In this document: piece by piece, positions 42,907-51,904 of the stretch
How the letters are laid out: the number at the start of each line of letters is the position of its first letter
Numbering within the stretch: the first letter of the stretch is position 1
NCBI GenBank assembly: GCA_031549185.1
Contig: JAVBQG010000006.1
Coordinates: forward strand, 62,001-126,000
Source: JAVBQG01 sp031549185
GTDB taxonomy: Bacteria > Synergistota > Synergistia > Synergistales > Synergistaceae
Length of the DNA stretch: 64,000 nucleotides
Direction: 5' to 3'
The notes under the pieces: model-generated
Told to the model about the DNA's origin: nothing
What the model saw: the letters and a program-made list of their open reading frames with translations, nothing else
Database searches by the model: none
Made by a program: the position numbers and the translations under genes

Positions 42907-43164
42907 CTAATCGAGATCCAGGAACTTCGCCTTGATGCCGGGAATCTTGAGGAGGTCGGCCTCGATCAACCTCGCCTCGTCGGCCGCGCAGCAGAGCTGC
43001 AGGATTACGATACCCGCCATCGAACAGACGTTGTTCGGCTCCTGATCGTGGAGGCCGAGCCGCATGTTGATCTTGCAGCCGTGATCCGTCAACACGCCCT
43101 GAATCTTGACCGCCTGGGCCTCCCTGTCCGTGATCCGAATCGCCATCAGCATGTTACAACCCAT
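42907..43164 (-). CDS. Small ACT/NikR-C-like protein, TM1266-like (paralogue)
   Basis: An 85-residue paralogue of the 42546 product, with the same layout: LMAIRITDREAQAVKIQGVL, CKINMRLGLHDQEPNNVC, IVILQLCCAADEARLIEADLL, PGIKAKFLDLD. The Cys positions near residue 30 and in the central strand are partly conserved between the pair and could bind metal or a thiol ligand. The start at 43164 (MGCNMLMAIR) has a GAGGGGG site. A longer frame to 43209 lacks one and is not used. Confidence 0.72.
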   Translation of the reverse strand: MGCNMLMAIRITDREAQAVKIQGVLTDHGCKINMRLGLHDQEPNNVCSMAGIVILQLCCAADEARLIEADLLKIPGIKAKFLDLD

Positions 43165-43310
43165 CGCAAAATCCCCCTCATCCGTAAAATATTGGAAGCT
43201 GTCCTCCACCGTTCTGTACAGAGGAGCATTTTTATTCTAGCACTCGCTACGTAAACACCCCTGCGGATTCCCGCAGTTCCTCGCGTCAATTTTGCGGACT
43301 ATGAAGTTAC

Positions 43311-43949
43311 CTATTTCACCAATTTCAAGTGGATCGTCTCCCAGAGGACGATCGCCGCTGTCGTTCGATGGGGTCGCCATGGGGCCGATACCTCGTCCAC
43401 CTTTTTCGCGTCGGGGCGCACCGGCAATCCGTACAGAAATTCCATCGCCCGTACGAGTCCCACGTCCCGCCACGAAAATACGTCCGGGCGTCCGAGCGAG
43501 AAGATCAAAAACATCTCCGCCGTCCAGGGACCGACCCCTTTGAGCTTCACCAGCTCACCAACGGCCTCCTCGTCGCTCATGCGGCAGAGGGCGCCGAAAT
43601 CGAGTTCGCCCGACAGGGTCTTCCCGGCCAGATTCTTCAGCGCCGCGATCTTGGCGAAGGAGAGCCCCGCCACGCGCAGTGCCTCGTCGCTCGTGCCGAG
43701 GAAACCCTCCGGCGTGATGCCGGTCAACGCCCTGGCGCGTTGCCAGATGGCGTCCGCCGCCCGGTACGACAAAAACTGGCTGGCGATGCTGCTCGCCAGG
43801 GCTTCGAAACCGCTCGGCTCGACCTCATAGGAGATCGCCCCAACGTCCATCGAGGCGAGCAGCGCGTCCATCACCCGGTCGCTCGCGCGCAGGTGCGCGA
43901 CCGCCTCGCCCCTCGGGTCCAGAAAAATTTTTTTGTTGCCGTCCACCAT
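43311..43949 (-). CDS. DNA-3-methyladenine glycosylase II (HhH-GPD)
   Basis: A 212-residue base-excision repair enzyme of the AlkA-like HhH-GPD superfamily. The helix-hairpin-helix and catalytic region is LVKLKGVGPWTAEMFLIFSLGRPDVFSWRDVGLVRAM, where the final Asp of PDVFSWRD is the catalytic acid. The upstream SSIASQFLSYRAADAIWQR is also typical. It is a compact form without the N-terminal AlkA domain. I chose ATG 43949 (MVDGNKKIF) with a GCGGAGG site 8 bases upstream. The open frame reaching 44438 runs antisense to the next gene. Confidence 0.9.
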   Translation of the reverse strand: MVDGNKKIFLDPRGEAVAHLRASDRVMDALLASMDVGAISYEVEPSGFEALASSIASQFLSYRAADAIWQRARALTGITPEGFLGTSDEALRVAGLSFAKIAALKNLAGKTLSGELDFGALCRMSDEEAVGELVKLKGVGPWTAEMFLIFSLGRPDVFSWRDVGLVRAMEFLYGLPVRPDAKKVDEVSAPWRPHRTTAAIVLWETIHLKLVK

Positions 43950-44093
43950 CCGTATCGCCTCCGCGACGAAAAACGACCCGACAAAGTGTATCACCGTTGC
44001 CCCTCCGCGCAAAAGCATTTTTCGCCCGGATGAACAACTTCTCGAAATAAAAGATATAATCTGAAAACCAGAATAACGGAGGCCGCGACGTTC

Positions 44094-44786
44094 ATGAAGA
44101 AAAGCAGCATCATCGTTCTCGCTCTGGCGGTACTTCTTCTCCTGTTCGTCTTTGCGTCGCAAAGGGGCGACGAAAAAGCGGCTTCCCCGGAATTGGGAGA
44201 GGCGAGGTCCGGCATATTCGACGCGAACGACCTGGTCGTAAACGACGTCCGCTTCGGAGAGAGCCCGGAGGAAATCGAGAAAAAGCTCGGCAAGCCGAAG
44301 TCCGTGGGGCAGGTGGAGACGATCCCCGCGACGGGCGACGAATACTACGCGGCCCGATACGACGGGCTCGAGCTCTGGTTCTTTACGGAGGAGGGGAATA
44401 GCCGCTCGTTGCGCTTTGCTGTGATCACCGGCCCGCAATACGCGGGACCGCGCGGCCTAAAGGTGGGCGACGCGAAAGAGGCGGTCACGGCCGCATTCCC
44501 GTCGTCTCACGATTACGAAGGCGTCATTCCGGGCGTGGAGATTCTCTACGCCGCCAGCGTCAACGAGGACGTTGCGCTGCCCCCCTCGGGAGAGATCGAG
44601 AGGGACGAGAGCGCCGGCGGCGAGATCGTATCGTACATCTGCCCCATCTCCCCCTACGAGGAGGAGACGGACATAGAGGATATCTACCTCGACTACGTCT
44701 ACCTGGAGCACGCGATGCTCTGGTTCGAGATCGAGGACGGCAAAGTGTCGCAGATACACCTCGCGCAGGGTGCCCTCGCGGAGTAG
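44094..44786 (+). CDS. Membrane-anchored or exported protein of unknown function
   Basis: A 230-residue protein with an N-terminal hydrophobic segment (IIVLALAVLLLLFVFA, residues 6-21) and no lipobox Cys. Two BamE/SmpA-like units follow: VRFGESPEEIEKKLGKPKSVGQV and LKVGDAKEAVTAAFPSSHDY, each a short helix pair ahead of beta strands. The remainder is acidic. It lies 21 bases before a membrane hybrid kinase and may be an accessory or sensory partner, but no function is recognised. Confidence 0.7.
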   Translation: MKKSSIIVLALAVLLLLFVFASQRGDEKAASPELGEARSGIFDANDLVVNDVRFGESPEEIEKKLGKPKSVGQVETIPATGDEYYAARYDGLELWFFTEEGNSRSLRFAVITGPQYAGPRGLKVGDAKEAVTAAFPSSHDYEGVIPGVEILYAASVNEDVALPPSGEIERDESAGGEIVSYICPISPYEEETDIEDIYLDYVYLEHAMLWFEIEDGKVSQIHLAQGALAE

Positions 44787-44807
44787 AACGGAAAGAGGTT
44801 TGCTATC

Positions 44808-47225
44808 GTGGATGTGAAGACGACCAGGCTCAATCCAATTCGCAGCATCGCCGCGTATATCATCGTTTCCACCTGCGTCATGTTCCTGCTCATGTCGTGC
44901 GTCGTGGCGTACATCAGCTACAAGATGTACCGCGAGGCATTCTACAACTACAGCAACGAACTCTGCCTCGGCAGCAACGCGCAGGCCGCCTTCGTCATCG
45001 ACGGCGACCTCGTGGAACACTATGCGAAGACCCTGAAGGTCGACGAACGGTACGAGCGCTTCGCGGCCAGGCTCGACGAACTCAAGAGCCGCATCGACGC
45101 GAAATACTTCTACATCCTGGTCGACAACGGCGTGACGGGGATGTACACCTACATCTACGACGCGACGCACGAGGAGGAGTACCCCGGCGAAAAGTACGCC
45201 CTCGGAATGAACGAAACGAAGGACGAGTACGAGGGCGCCGCGGAGGTCCTCGCCACGGGCAGGGGTTTCGAAAAGGCCCTCTACTACAACGAGACCTACG
45301 GCGAGCTGTACTACGCATACGCCCCGATCTTCAACTCGCAGGGAAAGGTCGTCGCGTTCGTCGGGACCGACACCGACATCGCCCCCCTGCACGAGCGGGT
45401 GCGTGAGTACCGCGGGACCGTCTTCATCGCATCCGTCTTTGCCTTCGCGGCCTTCGCGCTCCTCTGCTCCATCCTGATCCGGCGGACCCTCACGGTCCCG
45501 ATGCGGTACATCACGAACAGCGCGTTCCGCCTCTCCAGCGGGGATCTGAATCTGCAGCTTCCTCGCAGCATCCTCGCGAACAAAAACGAAATCGGCCAGC
45601 TCGGCAGCGCGTTCGAGCTGGTGGCACAGAGCATCACGGGCGTCCTGCACGACATCGGGCACATCCTGCAGTCCGCGCAGGACGGCCGCCTGGGCGAGCG
45701 GGCGGATCGCTCCGCCTACCAGGGCGACTACCACCGCATTATCGCCGGCGTCAACATGACGCTCGACGTCGTCTGCGGACATTTCGACGCCGTCCCAGAG
45801 GCGATCGCCTTCTTCGGTGCCGCGGGGACGGGAGAGAAGATGCTGTACGGCAACCGTGCGATGCACGAGTTCATCGCGCGCCACGGCCTCGACTCGGCGG
45901 GGGCGGATCTGCTCGACCGGATCACGCCGCCCGACTGCAGCTTCTCGACGCCGGAGGGCGACGAACGCCACTACGTCGTATCCCTCTTCCAGGACGGCGG
46001 CAGCGTCATGATGATGCTCGCGGACGTCACGGTGCTCACGCGGGCGCGCGACGAGGCCGAATCCGCCAACCGCGCCAAGAGCGACTTCCTCTCGCACATG
46101 AGCCACGAGATACGCACGCCGATGAACGCCATCATCGGCATGTCGCAGATCGCGAAGAGCTCCGCCGACATGGAGAAGATCAAGAGCTGCCTCGATCGCA
46201 TCGAAAGCTCGTCCGTCCATCTTCTGGGCATCATCAACGACATTCTCGATCTCTCGAAGATCGAGGCCGGGAAGCTGGAGTTGGACGAGGACGAATTCTC
46301 GCTCTCGCACAACGTGAGCTTCGTCGTCACGATGATGCTCCCCCGGGCGAAGGAACGGAACGTCTTCATCGAACCCCGGATCTCGAACATCGAGAACGAC
46401 CTCGTGACGGCGGACTCGCTCCGCCTCAACCAGGTGCTGCTGAATCTCCTCTCGAACGCCGTCAAGTTCTCGCACGAAGGGGGCCGCGTGGAGCTATTCG
46501 CAGAAGAAATATCCGTCCACGAGGGTTGGAGCGTCTATCGCTTCACCGTCCGGGATTACGGCATCGGCATCGACGAGAAACAGGCCGCAAAACTGTTCAA
46601 ACCGTTCGAACAGGCCGACGTGAGCGTCCATCGCAGCTACGGCGGAACCGGACTCGGACTCGCCATCGCCCGCAGCATCGTCGAAATGATGGGAGGAGAG
46701 ATCTCCTTCAAGAGCGAAAAGGGCAAGGGGTTCGAGATCACGTTCACCATGCGCGCCCGCTCCCGCAAAAAAACGGACGACGAACTGGCTCCCCCCTCGC
46801 AGGAGGAGACGGTCGAGCAGCCCGTCCGGACGGCCGATTTCTCCGGCAGGCGGGCGCTCGTCGTCGACGACATCGAGATCAACCGCGAGATCATTATCGA
46901 GCTGCTGGGGGACACGGGGCTGCAGATGGAGTCCGCCGAGGACGGGGAGCGCGCGGTGAGCATGTTCGAAAACTCGCCCGAGGGCTACTACGACATCATC
47001 CTCATGGACATGCAGATGCCGGTGATGGACGGTTGCGAGGCCACGGCCAAAATCCGCGCGCTGCCGAGGGGCGACGCGCGGACCGTCAGGATCGTCGCGA
47101 TGACCGCCAACGTCATGAAAGAGGACATAGACAGGGCGCTTGCCGCCGGCATGGACGACCACATCGGGAAACCGGTCGTCCTGGACAACATGATCGAGAC
47201 CATAAAGGCGGCGTTGTCTCTGTAG
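44808..47225 (+). CDS. Membrane-bound hybrid histidine kinase / response regulator
   Basis: An 805-residue sensor kinase with GTG start. TM1 spans residues 14-36, followed by an extracytoplasmic Cache-like region to about 200 and TM2 at about 203-225. HAMP follows to about 280 (RRTLTVPMRYITNSAFRLSSGDLNLQL), then a PAS-like segment (about 300-405), HisKA with H433 (SHMSHEIRTPMNAIIGM), HATPase (QVLLNLLSNAVKF, DYGIGI, GGTGLGLAIA), and a receiver with D734 (IILMDMQMPVMDG). It is co-oriented with the preceding exported protein. Like the other two hybrid kinases it lacks output and HPt domains. Confidence 0.94.
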   Translation: MDVKTTRLNPIRSIAAYIIVSTCVMFLLMSCVVAYISYKMYREAFYNYSNELCLGSNAQAAFVIDGDLVEHYAKTLKVDERYERFAARLDELKSRIDAKYFYILVDNGVTGMYTYIYDATHEEEYPGEKYALGMNETKDEYEGAAEVLATGRGFEKALYYNETYGELYYAYAPIFNSQGKVVAFVGTDTDIAPLHERVREYRGTVFIASVFAFAAFALLCSILIRRTLTVPMRYITNSAFRLSSGDLNLQLPRSILANKNEIGQLGSAFELVAQSITGVLHDIGHILQSAQDGRLGERADRSAYQGDYHRIIAGVNMTLDVVCGHFDAVPEAIAFFGAAGTGEKMLYGNRAMHEFIARHGLDSAGADLLDRITPPDCSFSTPEGDERHYVVSLFQDGGSVMMMLADVTVLTRARDEAESANRAKSDFLSHMSHEIRTPMNAIIGMSQIAKSSADMEKIKSCLDRIESSSVHLLGIINDILDLSKIEAGKLELDEDEFSLSHNVSFVVTMMLPRAKERNVFIEPRISNIENDLVTADSLRLNQVLLNLLSNAVKFSHEGGRVELFAEEISVHEGWSVYRFTVRDYGIGIDEKQAAKLFKPFEQADVSVHRSYGGTGLGLAIARSIVEMMGGEISFKSEKGKGFEITFTMRARSRKKTDDELAPPSQEETVEQPVRTADFSGRRALVVDDIEINREIIIELLGDTGLQMESAEDGERAVSMFENSPEGYYDIILMDMQMPVMDGCEATAKIRALPRGDARTVRIVAMTANVMKEDIDRALAAGMDDHIGKPVVLDNMIETIKAALSL

Positions 47226-47245
47226 CAATGGCCCGCAAAGCAACC

Positions 47246-47420
47246 TCTCCCGCCCCCTCCCCTCCCTCCCCCAAAACGGGGGGGGAGGGGAGCAAAACAA
47301 AACCGAAAAAAATCCCTTTGCCAGACAACGTCGGAGGCAAAGGGATTTTTGTTTGCATCTGTCTTGCTCCCCCTCCCCGCTTCGGAGGAGGGGGTCGGGG
47401 GGAGAGGTCGGGTTTTGGGT
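47246..47420. repeat. C-run/G-run palindromic intergenic element
   Basis: Nested hairpins of C-rich and G-rich runs (CCCTCCCCCAAAACGGGGGG type on the left, CTCCCCCTCCCCGCTTCGG type on the right) fill the gap between convergent genes. The ends resemble family-2 elements, but the centre is different and consists of the terminator at 47305-47351. Confidence 0.6.
47305..47351. terminator. Bidirectional terminator
   Basis: Perfect arms AAAAAATCCCTTTGCC and GGCAAAGGGATTTTT with A-run on one side and T-run on the other, between the hybrid kinase (+) and homoserine dehydrogenase (-). Confidence 0.93.
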
Positions 47421-47433
47421 TTAAATCTCACGA

Positions 47434-48489
47434 TTACCTCCCCGACGCAATCTCCAGCATATCCGAGAGAATGCCCTGCGCCGTCTCGCGGGCACCCGCG
47501 CCGGGGCCGATGATCGTGACCTCGCCCAGGTTGTCCGTCGAGAGACAGACCGCGTTGACGGCATTCATGACGCCCGCGAGCGGGTGCGTCCTCTCGATTG
47601 CGCGTGGCCCGACGTAGCCGCGAACAACGCCGTCTCGGCGCTCGACGCCCGCGATCAACTTGATGCGTTTGCCACAGCCCTCCGCTTTACGGACCTCGTC
47701 GAGCGTAACGGTGGTGATGCCGCGGCGGTCGACGTCCGCCATTCTCAGATGGGTGCCGAAGAACTCCTGCGCCATGATGCAAACCTTGACGGCCGCGTCG
47801 AAGCCTTCGACGTCGCCGGTCGGGTCGGTCTCCGCGTATCCCAAGTCCTGCGCCTGCTTCAAGGCGGCGGTGTAGTCCATGCCCTCCTCCATGCGGCTCA
47901 GGATGTAGTTGGTCGTTCCGTTCACGATACCCTCGGCCCGGTCGATCGTACAACCGGCGAGGTTGGAGCGCACGAGACCGATCAGCGGCGTCCCGGAGAG
48001 GACGCTGCTTTCGAAGCGAATTTTAACCTCGTTGTCCTCGGCGAGCTTCTTCAGCCCTTCGAGGTCGATGCCGACGCCGCCTTTGCTGCAGGTGACGGCG
48101 TTCGCGCCGCTCTTCAGCGCCGCCTCCAGGATCCCCCTACTCGGCTGCCCCGTCTCGTAGTTGGTCGGCGTCGCGTCGCAGAGAATATCGACCGGCGTCT
48201 CGCGCAGAAGGTCCTCCAGCGGCACGGGACCGAGGGTGACGCCCGACATCGCGTGCAGATCGCCGGCCTCGTCCAGGTTTTTCAAAATCGCGCCCAGGTC
48301 CAATCCCTTCTCCGAGGCCAGCGTTCCCCGCGCGAAATCGCAGACCAGACAGAGTTCGAACGAAAAACCGAACGTCCTCGCCAGGAAATCGCGCTTCTCG
48401 TCCAAAAGGGAGACCAACCCCTTGCCGACCGTGCCGCAACCGACCAGGCCGATCCTGCATTTCTTATCGCCACCGCCAAGCTTGAGCAT
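47434..48489 (-). CDS. hom: Homoserine dehydrogenase (short form)
   Basis: A 351-residue homoserine dehydrogenase without the C-terminal ACT domain, so not obviously threonine-sensitive. N-terminal NAD(P) loop IGLVGCGTVGKGLVSLL, nucleotide-site lysine in AVTCSKGGVG, and the catalytic segment NGTTNYILSRMEEGMDYTAALKQAQDLGYAETDPTGDVEGFDAAVK with conserved Glu, Asp and Lys. It reduces aspartate semialdehyde to homoserine for threonine and methionine synthesis. A single-gene unit. A paralogue with divergent residues is at 55618. Confidence 0.93.
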   Translation of the reverse strand: MLKLGGGDKKCRIGLVGCGTVGKGLVSLLDEKRDFLARTFGFSFELCLVCDFARGTLASEKGLDLGAILKNLDEAGDLHAMSGVTLGPVPLEDLLRETPVDILCDATPTNYETGQPSRGILEAALKSGANAVTCSKGGVGIDLEGLKKLAEDNEVKIRFESSVLSGTPLIGLVRSNLAGCTIDRAEGIVNGTTNYILSRMEEGMDYTAALKQAQDLGYAETDPTGDVEGFDAAVKVCIMAQEFFGTHLRMADVDRRGITTVTLDEVRKAEGCGKRIKLIAGVERRDGVVRGYVGPRAIERTHPLAGVMNAVNAVCLSTDNLGEVTIIGPGAGARETAQGILSDMLEIASGR

Positions 48490-48545
48490 GTGAAATCCCC
48501 CTCTTATTTTAAAAACCGTCTTTTACAGATTTGCATCATATCACA

Positions 48546-49886
48546 TTACCAGATATTCGCCACCGGGAACGACAAAGTCGCGATGTTGTCGATCAAAAGA
48601 CTCGCCTTCGGCCTGTTCCCTATCTCGGAACCGAGATAGAGGCTGGTCACGGCGGCCCTGCCGACCACGGCCCGCCCGACCTTGCCTCCGGGCATGTTTA
48701 CGCGCACGCCCCAAACGTTGTGAAAGACAGCCGGCTCCGCGTCGAAGACGCCCAGGTACAGCATGACGTGCCCCGGCATCTGGATCAGCGTCGTGAACGG
48801 GACGGCTCGGTCGAGAATCACGCGCAGGCGTTCGTCGACCGGGACGTTCTTCAGCGGGATCGTCGCCCCAACCTTGGCCTGGTCGCCCGAATTGCGCGGC
48901 AGCCAGATGCCGAAGACGGAGAAGTAGTCGCGCGTCATCGCCGAGCAGTCGCGGTACCCCATGGAGCCGCCCCAGCCGTAGGGCTCGCCCATCATCTGGT
49001 CGATCGTCCTCACCGCGTTGCGAGGCGTAAAGGGGACGGGGAAGGGGGCCACGAGGTCCGTCGAGGGTTTGTAGGTCCTGATCACCGCGCGCCCCATCTC
49101 GCCGCGATGGGGCAGATAAAGCGTGTTCCCGTCGCGCGGCAGGATGGTGCCCATCTTGGCGACGCTGGCGGGCCTTCCGTTCTCGCTCGCGATCCGCACA
49201 TTGTCCTTGACGAAAACCGCGTGGTCCGAGTAGGTCCAGCGATCGACAAAATCGGCGTCGACGAATGCGATCTTCGCCGCCTGCACCCATCCGACGACGG
49301 TGCCGGTGGCGATGAAGACCCAGGCGGAGTCCTTCGAGTAGTGCAGAACCCGTAGCGGCTCGCCCGGCTTGAGCGTCGAGTTTTCGAGCGCGTCCTGCCG
49401 CAGCAGCCCGAGCGCGCCCTTGGCGGAGGCCTCGGAGGGGTAGAGGATCCTCGCTGTCGGCAGCACGCGGACGTCGGCGTCCGACAGCGCGATACCCGGC
49501 TGGTTCACCGTTCCGAAGGCGACGTCCCCATTCGAGAAGAGGGCGCTCATGTTGCCCTTGGGAAAAGGCTTTCCGTCCGCCGTAAAAAACTGCTTGCGGC
49601 CGACGCTTTTTTGAAACGAGACGACCTTCTCCTCGGTCAGGTCCAGATACGACAGGTCCTCGTTCTGCCAGGGGGCGTGATAGTTCTTGAGATACTCCTC
49701 CGCGTAGATCTTCTGGTTCTCGTACGGCATGACGGGCTCGTCCGCCTTCTCCGGCAGATAAGCGGAGGCCCTCTGCGGAAAACGGGAGAGGTCGGCGAGC
49801 GGCGCGGCGGACGCGGAAAGACAAAAGGCAAGCTGCAGCAGAAAGAGCGAGAGGCAGAGAAAAACGGTATTTTTTTTGCGGGTCAT
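48546..49886 (-). CDS. Exported SH3/NlpC-P60 peptidoglycan hydrolase
   Basis: A 446-residue exported cell-wall hydrolase. Signal peptide at residues 1-27. Then an N_NLPC_P60-type segment (PVMPYENQKIYAEEYLKNYHAPW), two SH3-like domains (about 120-300), and an NlpC/P60 catalytic domain with Cys in YGWGGSMGYRDCSAMTRDYF and His in QMPGHVMLYLG. Such enzymes cut gamma-D-Glu-diaminoacid or related bonds in stem peptides and turn over or recycle peptidoglycan. It is a single gene with the start at 49886. Confidence 0.92.
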   Translation of the reverse strand: MTRKKNTVFLCLSLFLLQLAFCLSASAAPLADLSRFPQRASAYLPEKADEPVMPYENQKIYAEEYLKNYHAPWQNEDLSYLDLTEEKVVSFQKSVGRKQFFTADGKPFPKGNMSALFSNGDVAFGTVNQPGIALSDADVRVLPTARILYPSEASAKGALGLLRQDALENSTLKPGEPLRVLHYSKDSAWVFIATGTVVGWVQAAKIAFVDADFVDRWTYSDHAVFVKDNVRIASENGRPASVAKMGTILPRDGNTLYLPHRGEMGRAVIRTYKPSTDLVAPFPVPFTPRNAVRTIDQMMGEPYGWGGSMGYRDCSAMTRDYFSVFGIWLPRNSGDQAKVGATIPLKNVPVDERLRVILDRAVPFTTLIQMPGHVMLYLGVFDAEPAVFHNVWGVRVNMPGGKVGRAVVGRAAVTSLYLGSEIGNRPKASLLIDNIATLSFPVANIW

Positions 49887-49982
49887 CTATGTGGCACTCC
49901 AATCGATTGTCTTTCATAAACCAGTGAGGGATATAATACACGTTAACCGCACGATGTGCAAAAAATGGGGTCGTGATTTCAA

Positions 49983-50327
49983 ATGAGCTTCAACGACAGA
50001 GTGTACGAGATCGTCGCCAAAATTCCATACGGGCGCGTGATGAGCTACGGGCAGATCGCCTCCTGGGCGGGAAGCCCGCGCGCTTCGCGCGCCGCCGGCT
50101 ACGCGATGTACCGCTGTCCGCACAAGGATATGCCCTGCCACCGCGTCGTCCACCGCGACGGCACCCTGGCCCCCGCCTGGGCTTTCGACGGCTGCCAGCG
50201 CCAGCTGCTTGAGGACGAGGGCGTGACCTTCACCGACGACGGCCGGGTGAACATGAAGACGCACAGGTTCAGGCGGGAGGAGTACGAGGAATTGCAAAAC
50301 AACACCAAGCAAATAGTAAAATTATGA
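49983..50327 (+). CDS. MGMT-family methylated-DNA-cysteine methyltransferase-like protein
   Basis: A 114-residue single-domain protein of the MGMT/Ada-C group: the recognition helix region (YGRVMSYGQIASWAG) and the active-site motif MPCHRVV with acceptor Cys C52, then a Leu/Glu region. Presence of Cys in PCHR argues for real alkyl transfer rather than an alkyltransferase-like (Trp) protein, although short MGMT relatives of this kind often lack the N-terminal domain. It is followed 41 bases later by a toxin-antitoxin pair. Confidence 0.88.
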   Translation: MSFNDRVYEIVAKIPYGRVMSYGQIASWAGSPRASRAAGYAMYRCPHKDMPCHRVVHRDGTLAPAWAFDGCQRQLLEDEGVTFTDDGRVNMKTHRFRREEYEELQNNTKQIVKL

Positions 50328-50368
50328 TATAATAGCCATAGTATTCTACCATCAAAGGAGACGAGCAA

Positions 50369-50653
50369 ATGCAGATCAAAGCATCCGCTGCGATAAGAAA
50401 CAACTACAACGAGATTTCGAAACTGTGTAAAGACTCAGGTGAGCCTGTTTTCCTCACGAAAAACGGGGAGGGCGACCTCGTCGTGATGTGCATGGAGACA
50501 TATGCCCGCCGGGAGAGCATGCTCAAATTGAGAGAAGAGCTTCTCGCCGTCGAGGAAGATCGACTGGCAGGGAAAACCGGGTATACGATCGAGGAATTGG
50601 ACAAAATGATGCAGCATGCCATACAAGGAGCGGCGGATGCCCGAACCCGCTGA
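50369..50653 (+). CDS. Phd/YefM-type antitoxin
   Basis: A 94-residue antitoxin: the N-terminal Phd/YefM fold (IKASAAIRNNYNEISKLCKDSGEPVFLTKNGEGDLVVMCMETYARRESML) binds operator DNA, and the C-terminal helical tail (LRE...EELDKMMQHAIQGA) wraps the toxin. An AAAGGAG site precedes the ATG. The gene overlaps the toxin start by 17 bases. GC is lower than in most of the window. Confidence 0.92.
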   Translation: MQIKASAAIRNNYNEISKLCKDSGEPVFLTKNGEGDLVVMCMETYARRESMLKLREELLAVEEDRLAGKTGYTIEELDKMMQHAIQGAADARTR

Positions 50654-50957
50654 TAAACGTTATCATGTGATCATTTCAGATCGCGCAGGCATGATGCTGG
50701 CGGAGCACGCGCTCTTTGTCGCTCAGGTTAGCCCTGTAGCGGCAGAAAATTTGCGCCTATCCATTTTGAAGGGCTTGCAAGGTCTGGAATTTCTCCCCCA
50801 AAGATACCCTTGGTTTTCCTCCGACTCGATTCCTGCTAACAAATACAGAAAATTGGTCATAGAGAAACGATACCTCGCTCTGTACCAGATCAGAGACGAT
50901 GTTGTTCTCGTCGATCTGATTCTGGATTGCAGACAGGAGTACCAATGGTTGATATAA
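50637..50957 (+). CDS. RelE/ParE-family toxin
   Basis: A 106-residue toxin with RelE/ParE fold: YHVIISDRAGMMLAEHALFVAQVSPVAAENL helices, KGLQGLEFLPQRYPWFSSD, and the C-terminal strands RKLVIEKRYLALYQIRDDVVLVDLILDCRQEY. ParE members poison DNA gyrase and RelE members cut mRNA. The split cannot be decided from this sequence. The start ATG 50637 follows ACAAGGAG. An upstream ATG at 50616 lies deeper in the antitoxin and lacks a site. Confidence 0.9.
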   Translation: MPEPADKRYHVIISDRAGMMLAEHALFVAQVSPVAAENLRLSILKGLQGLEFLPQRYPWFSSDSIPANKYRKLVIEKRYLALYQIRDDVVLVDLILDCRQEYQWLI

Positions 50958-51011
50958 CAAAAACCGCGGGTTGTACGAGCAGAAGAGCAGATCAAAAGAA
51001 ACGGTCGCAGA

Positions 51012-51422
51012 ATGGTCATGATTAAAGGCATAAGCCACATTACCCTCATCGTCCAAAATTTAGACAAAGCCTCCGCTTTTTTTCGCGACATTTTTGGTGC
51101 GGAAGAGGTTTATTCAAGTGGAGAGAAACAATTCTCGCTCTACGCTGAAAAATTCTTTCTGATAAAGGACCTCTGGCTCTGCATCATGGAGGGTGACTCT
51201 CTCGGCCAACGTACCTACAACCATATCGCCTTTCAGGTTTCCGAAAACGACTTCGATTCATACGTTTCAAAGATTAGGGCGGCAGGCGGCGATATTCGTC
51301 CAGAACGCCCTCGCGTAGAGGGTGAGGGGCGCTCGATCTATTTTTATGATTTCGACAACCATCTTTTCGAGCTTCACACGGGGAATCTCCGGGACAGGTT
51401 GAAATCCTATAGTCAGACTTGA
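51012..51422 (+). CDS. fosX: FosX-family fosfomycin resistance enzyme
   Basis: A 136-residue VOC-fold metalloenzyme like FosX, which adds water to the fosfomycin epoxide with Mn2+. Metal ligands expected: His in GISHITLIV, His in YNHIAFQV and Glu in NHLFELHTG, all in place. The middle (GDIRPERPRVEGEGRSIYFYDFDNHLFELHTG) is diagnostic of the FosX/FosA/B group, and length is typical. GC and codon use are lower than average. It is flanked by two toxin-antitoxin modules, suggesting acquisition. Confidence 0.92.
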   Translation: MVMIKGISHITLIVQNLDKASAFFRDIFGAEEVYSSGEKQFSLYAEKFFLIKDLWLCIMEGDSLGQRTYNHIAFQVSENDFDSYVSKIRAAGGDIRPERPRVEGEGRSIYFYDFDNHLFELHTGNLRDRLKSYSQT

Positions 51423-51452
51423 TTTTGCGATCTACTCTTCCTGTTGCCCTAT

Positions 51453-51490
51453 CGCAAACGCGCCCCCCGGCCGCCGAGAGCGCGTTTGCG
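51453..51490. terminator. Hairpin between convergent fosX and PIN-toxin genes
   Basis: Perfect 11-base arms CGCAAACGCGC and GCGCGTTTGCG with a GC-rich loop, T-poor. Position between converging genes suits bidirectional termination. Confidence 0.75.
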
Positions 51491-51523
51491 TGTGTTCGTG
51501 GCTATTGTACAGGTGAGCTCTCC

Positions 51524-51904
51524 TTACGTTTTGCCGATAAATTTCACACCGGGAAGGTTTTCGAAATGCTGATCCTGTGTAAAAATCGTCGCGTCGTAAT
51601 CCTTTGCCGCCGCATAAATGATGCTGTCCGCCAAGGGCAAACCATAAAAAACTCCCAGCCTCGCAGCTTCGAGGGAGAGCTTCACGTCCAAGGGAACCAA
51701 CGTGCCTTGCCCCATCGCCGACATGGCAATCAGGGCCGTCGTCTCGTCCTTGTCTCGCAGCAACACCTTGAAGACCTCGACGATGCAAATACTTGGAACG
51801 ACGAGATGCTCCGTATCCTCGATCGCCGGAGCAAAAAAATCCGCCCTTGCGCCGTCGGCGAAATACTCGAGCCACCCGCACGAGTCGACCAGATTGCAAC
51901 TCAC
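51524..51904 (-). CDS. VapC-type PIN-domain toxin
   Basis: A 126-residue PIN-domain protein with GTG start overlapping the antitoxin stop (GTGA). Expected acidic residues appear in LVDSCGWLEYF, ICIVEVFKVLL, LADSIIYAAAKDYDATIFTQD. It should be an RNase toxin inactivated by the upstream AbrB-like product. Confidence 0.92.
   Translation of the reverse strand: MSCNLVDSCGWLEYFADGARADFFAPAIEDTEHLVVPSICIVEVFKVLLRDKDETTALIAMSAMGQGTLVPLDVKLSLEAARLGVFYGLPLADSIIYAAAKDYDATIFTQDQHFENLPGVKFIGKT

Noticed and set aside
43950..44438. N-terminal extension of the DNA glycosylase to 44438
   Set aside because: The extension is antisense to the exported protein gene at 44094 and has no ribosome site or homologous look.
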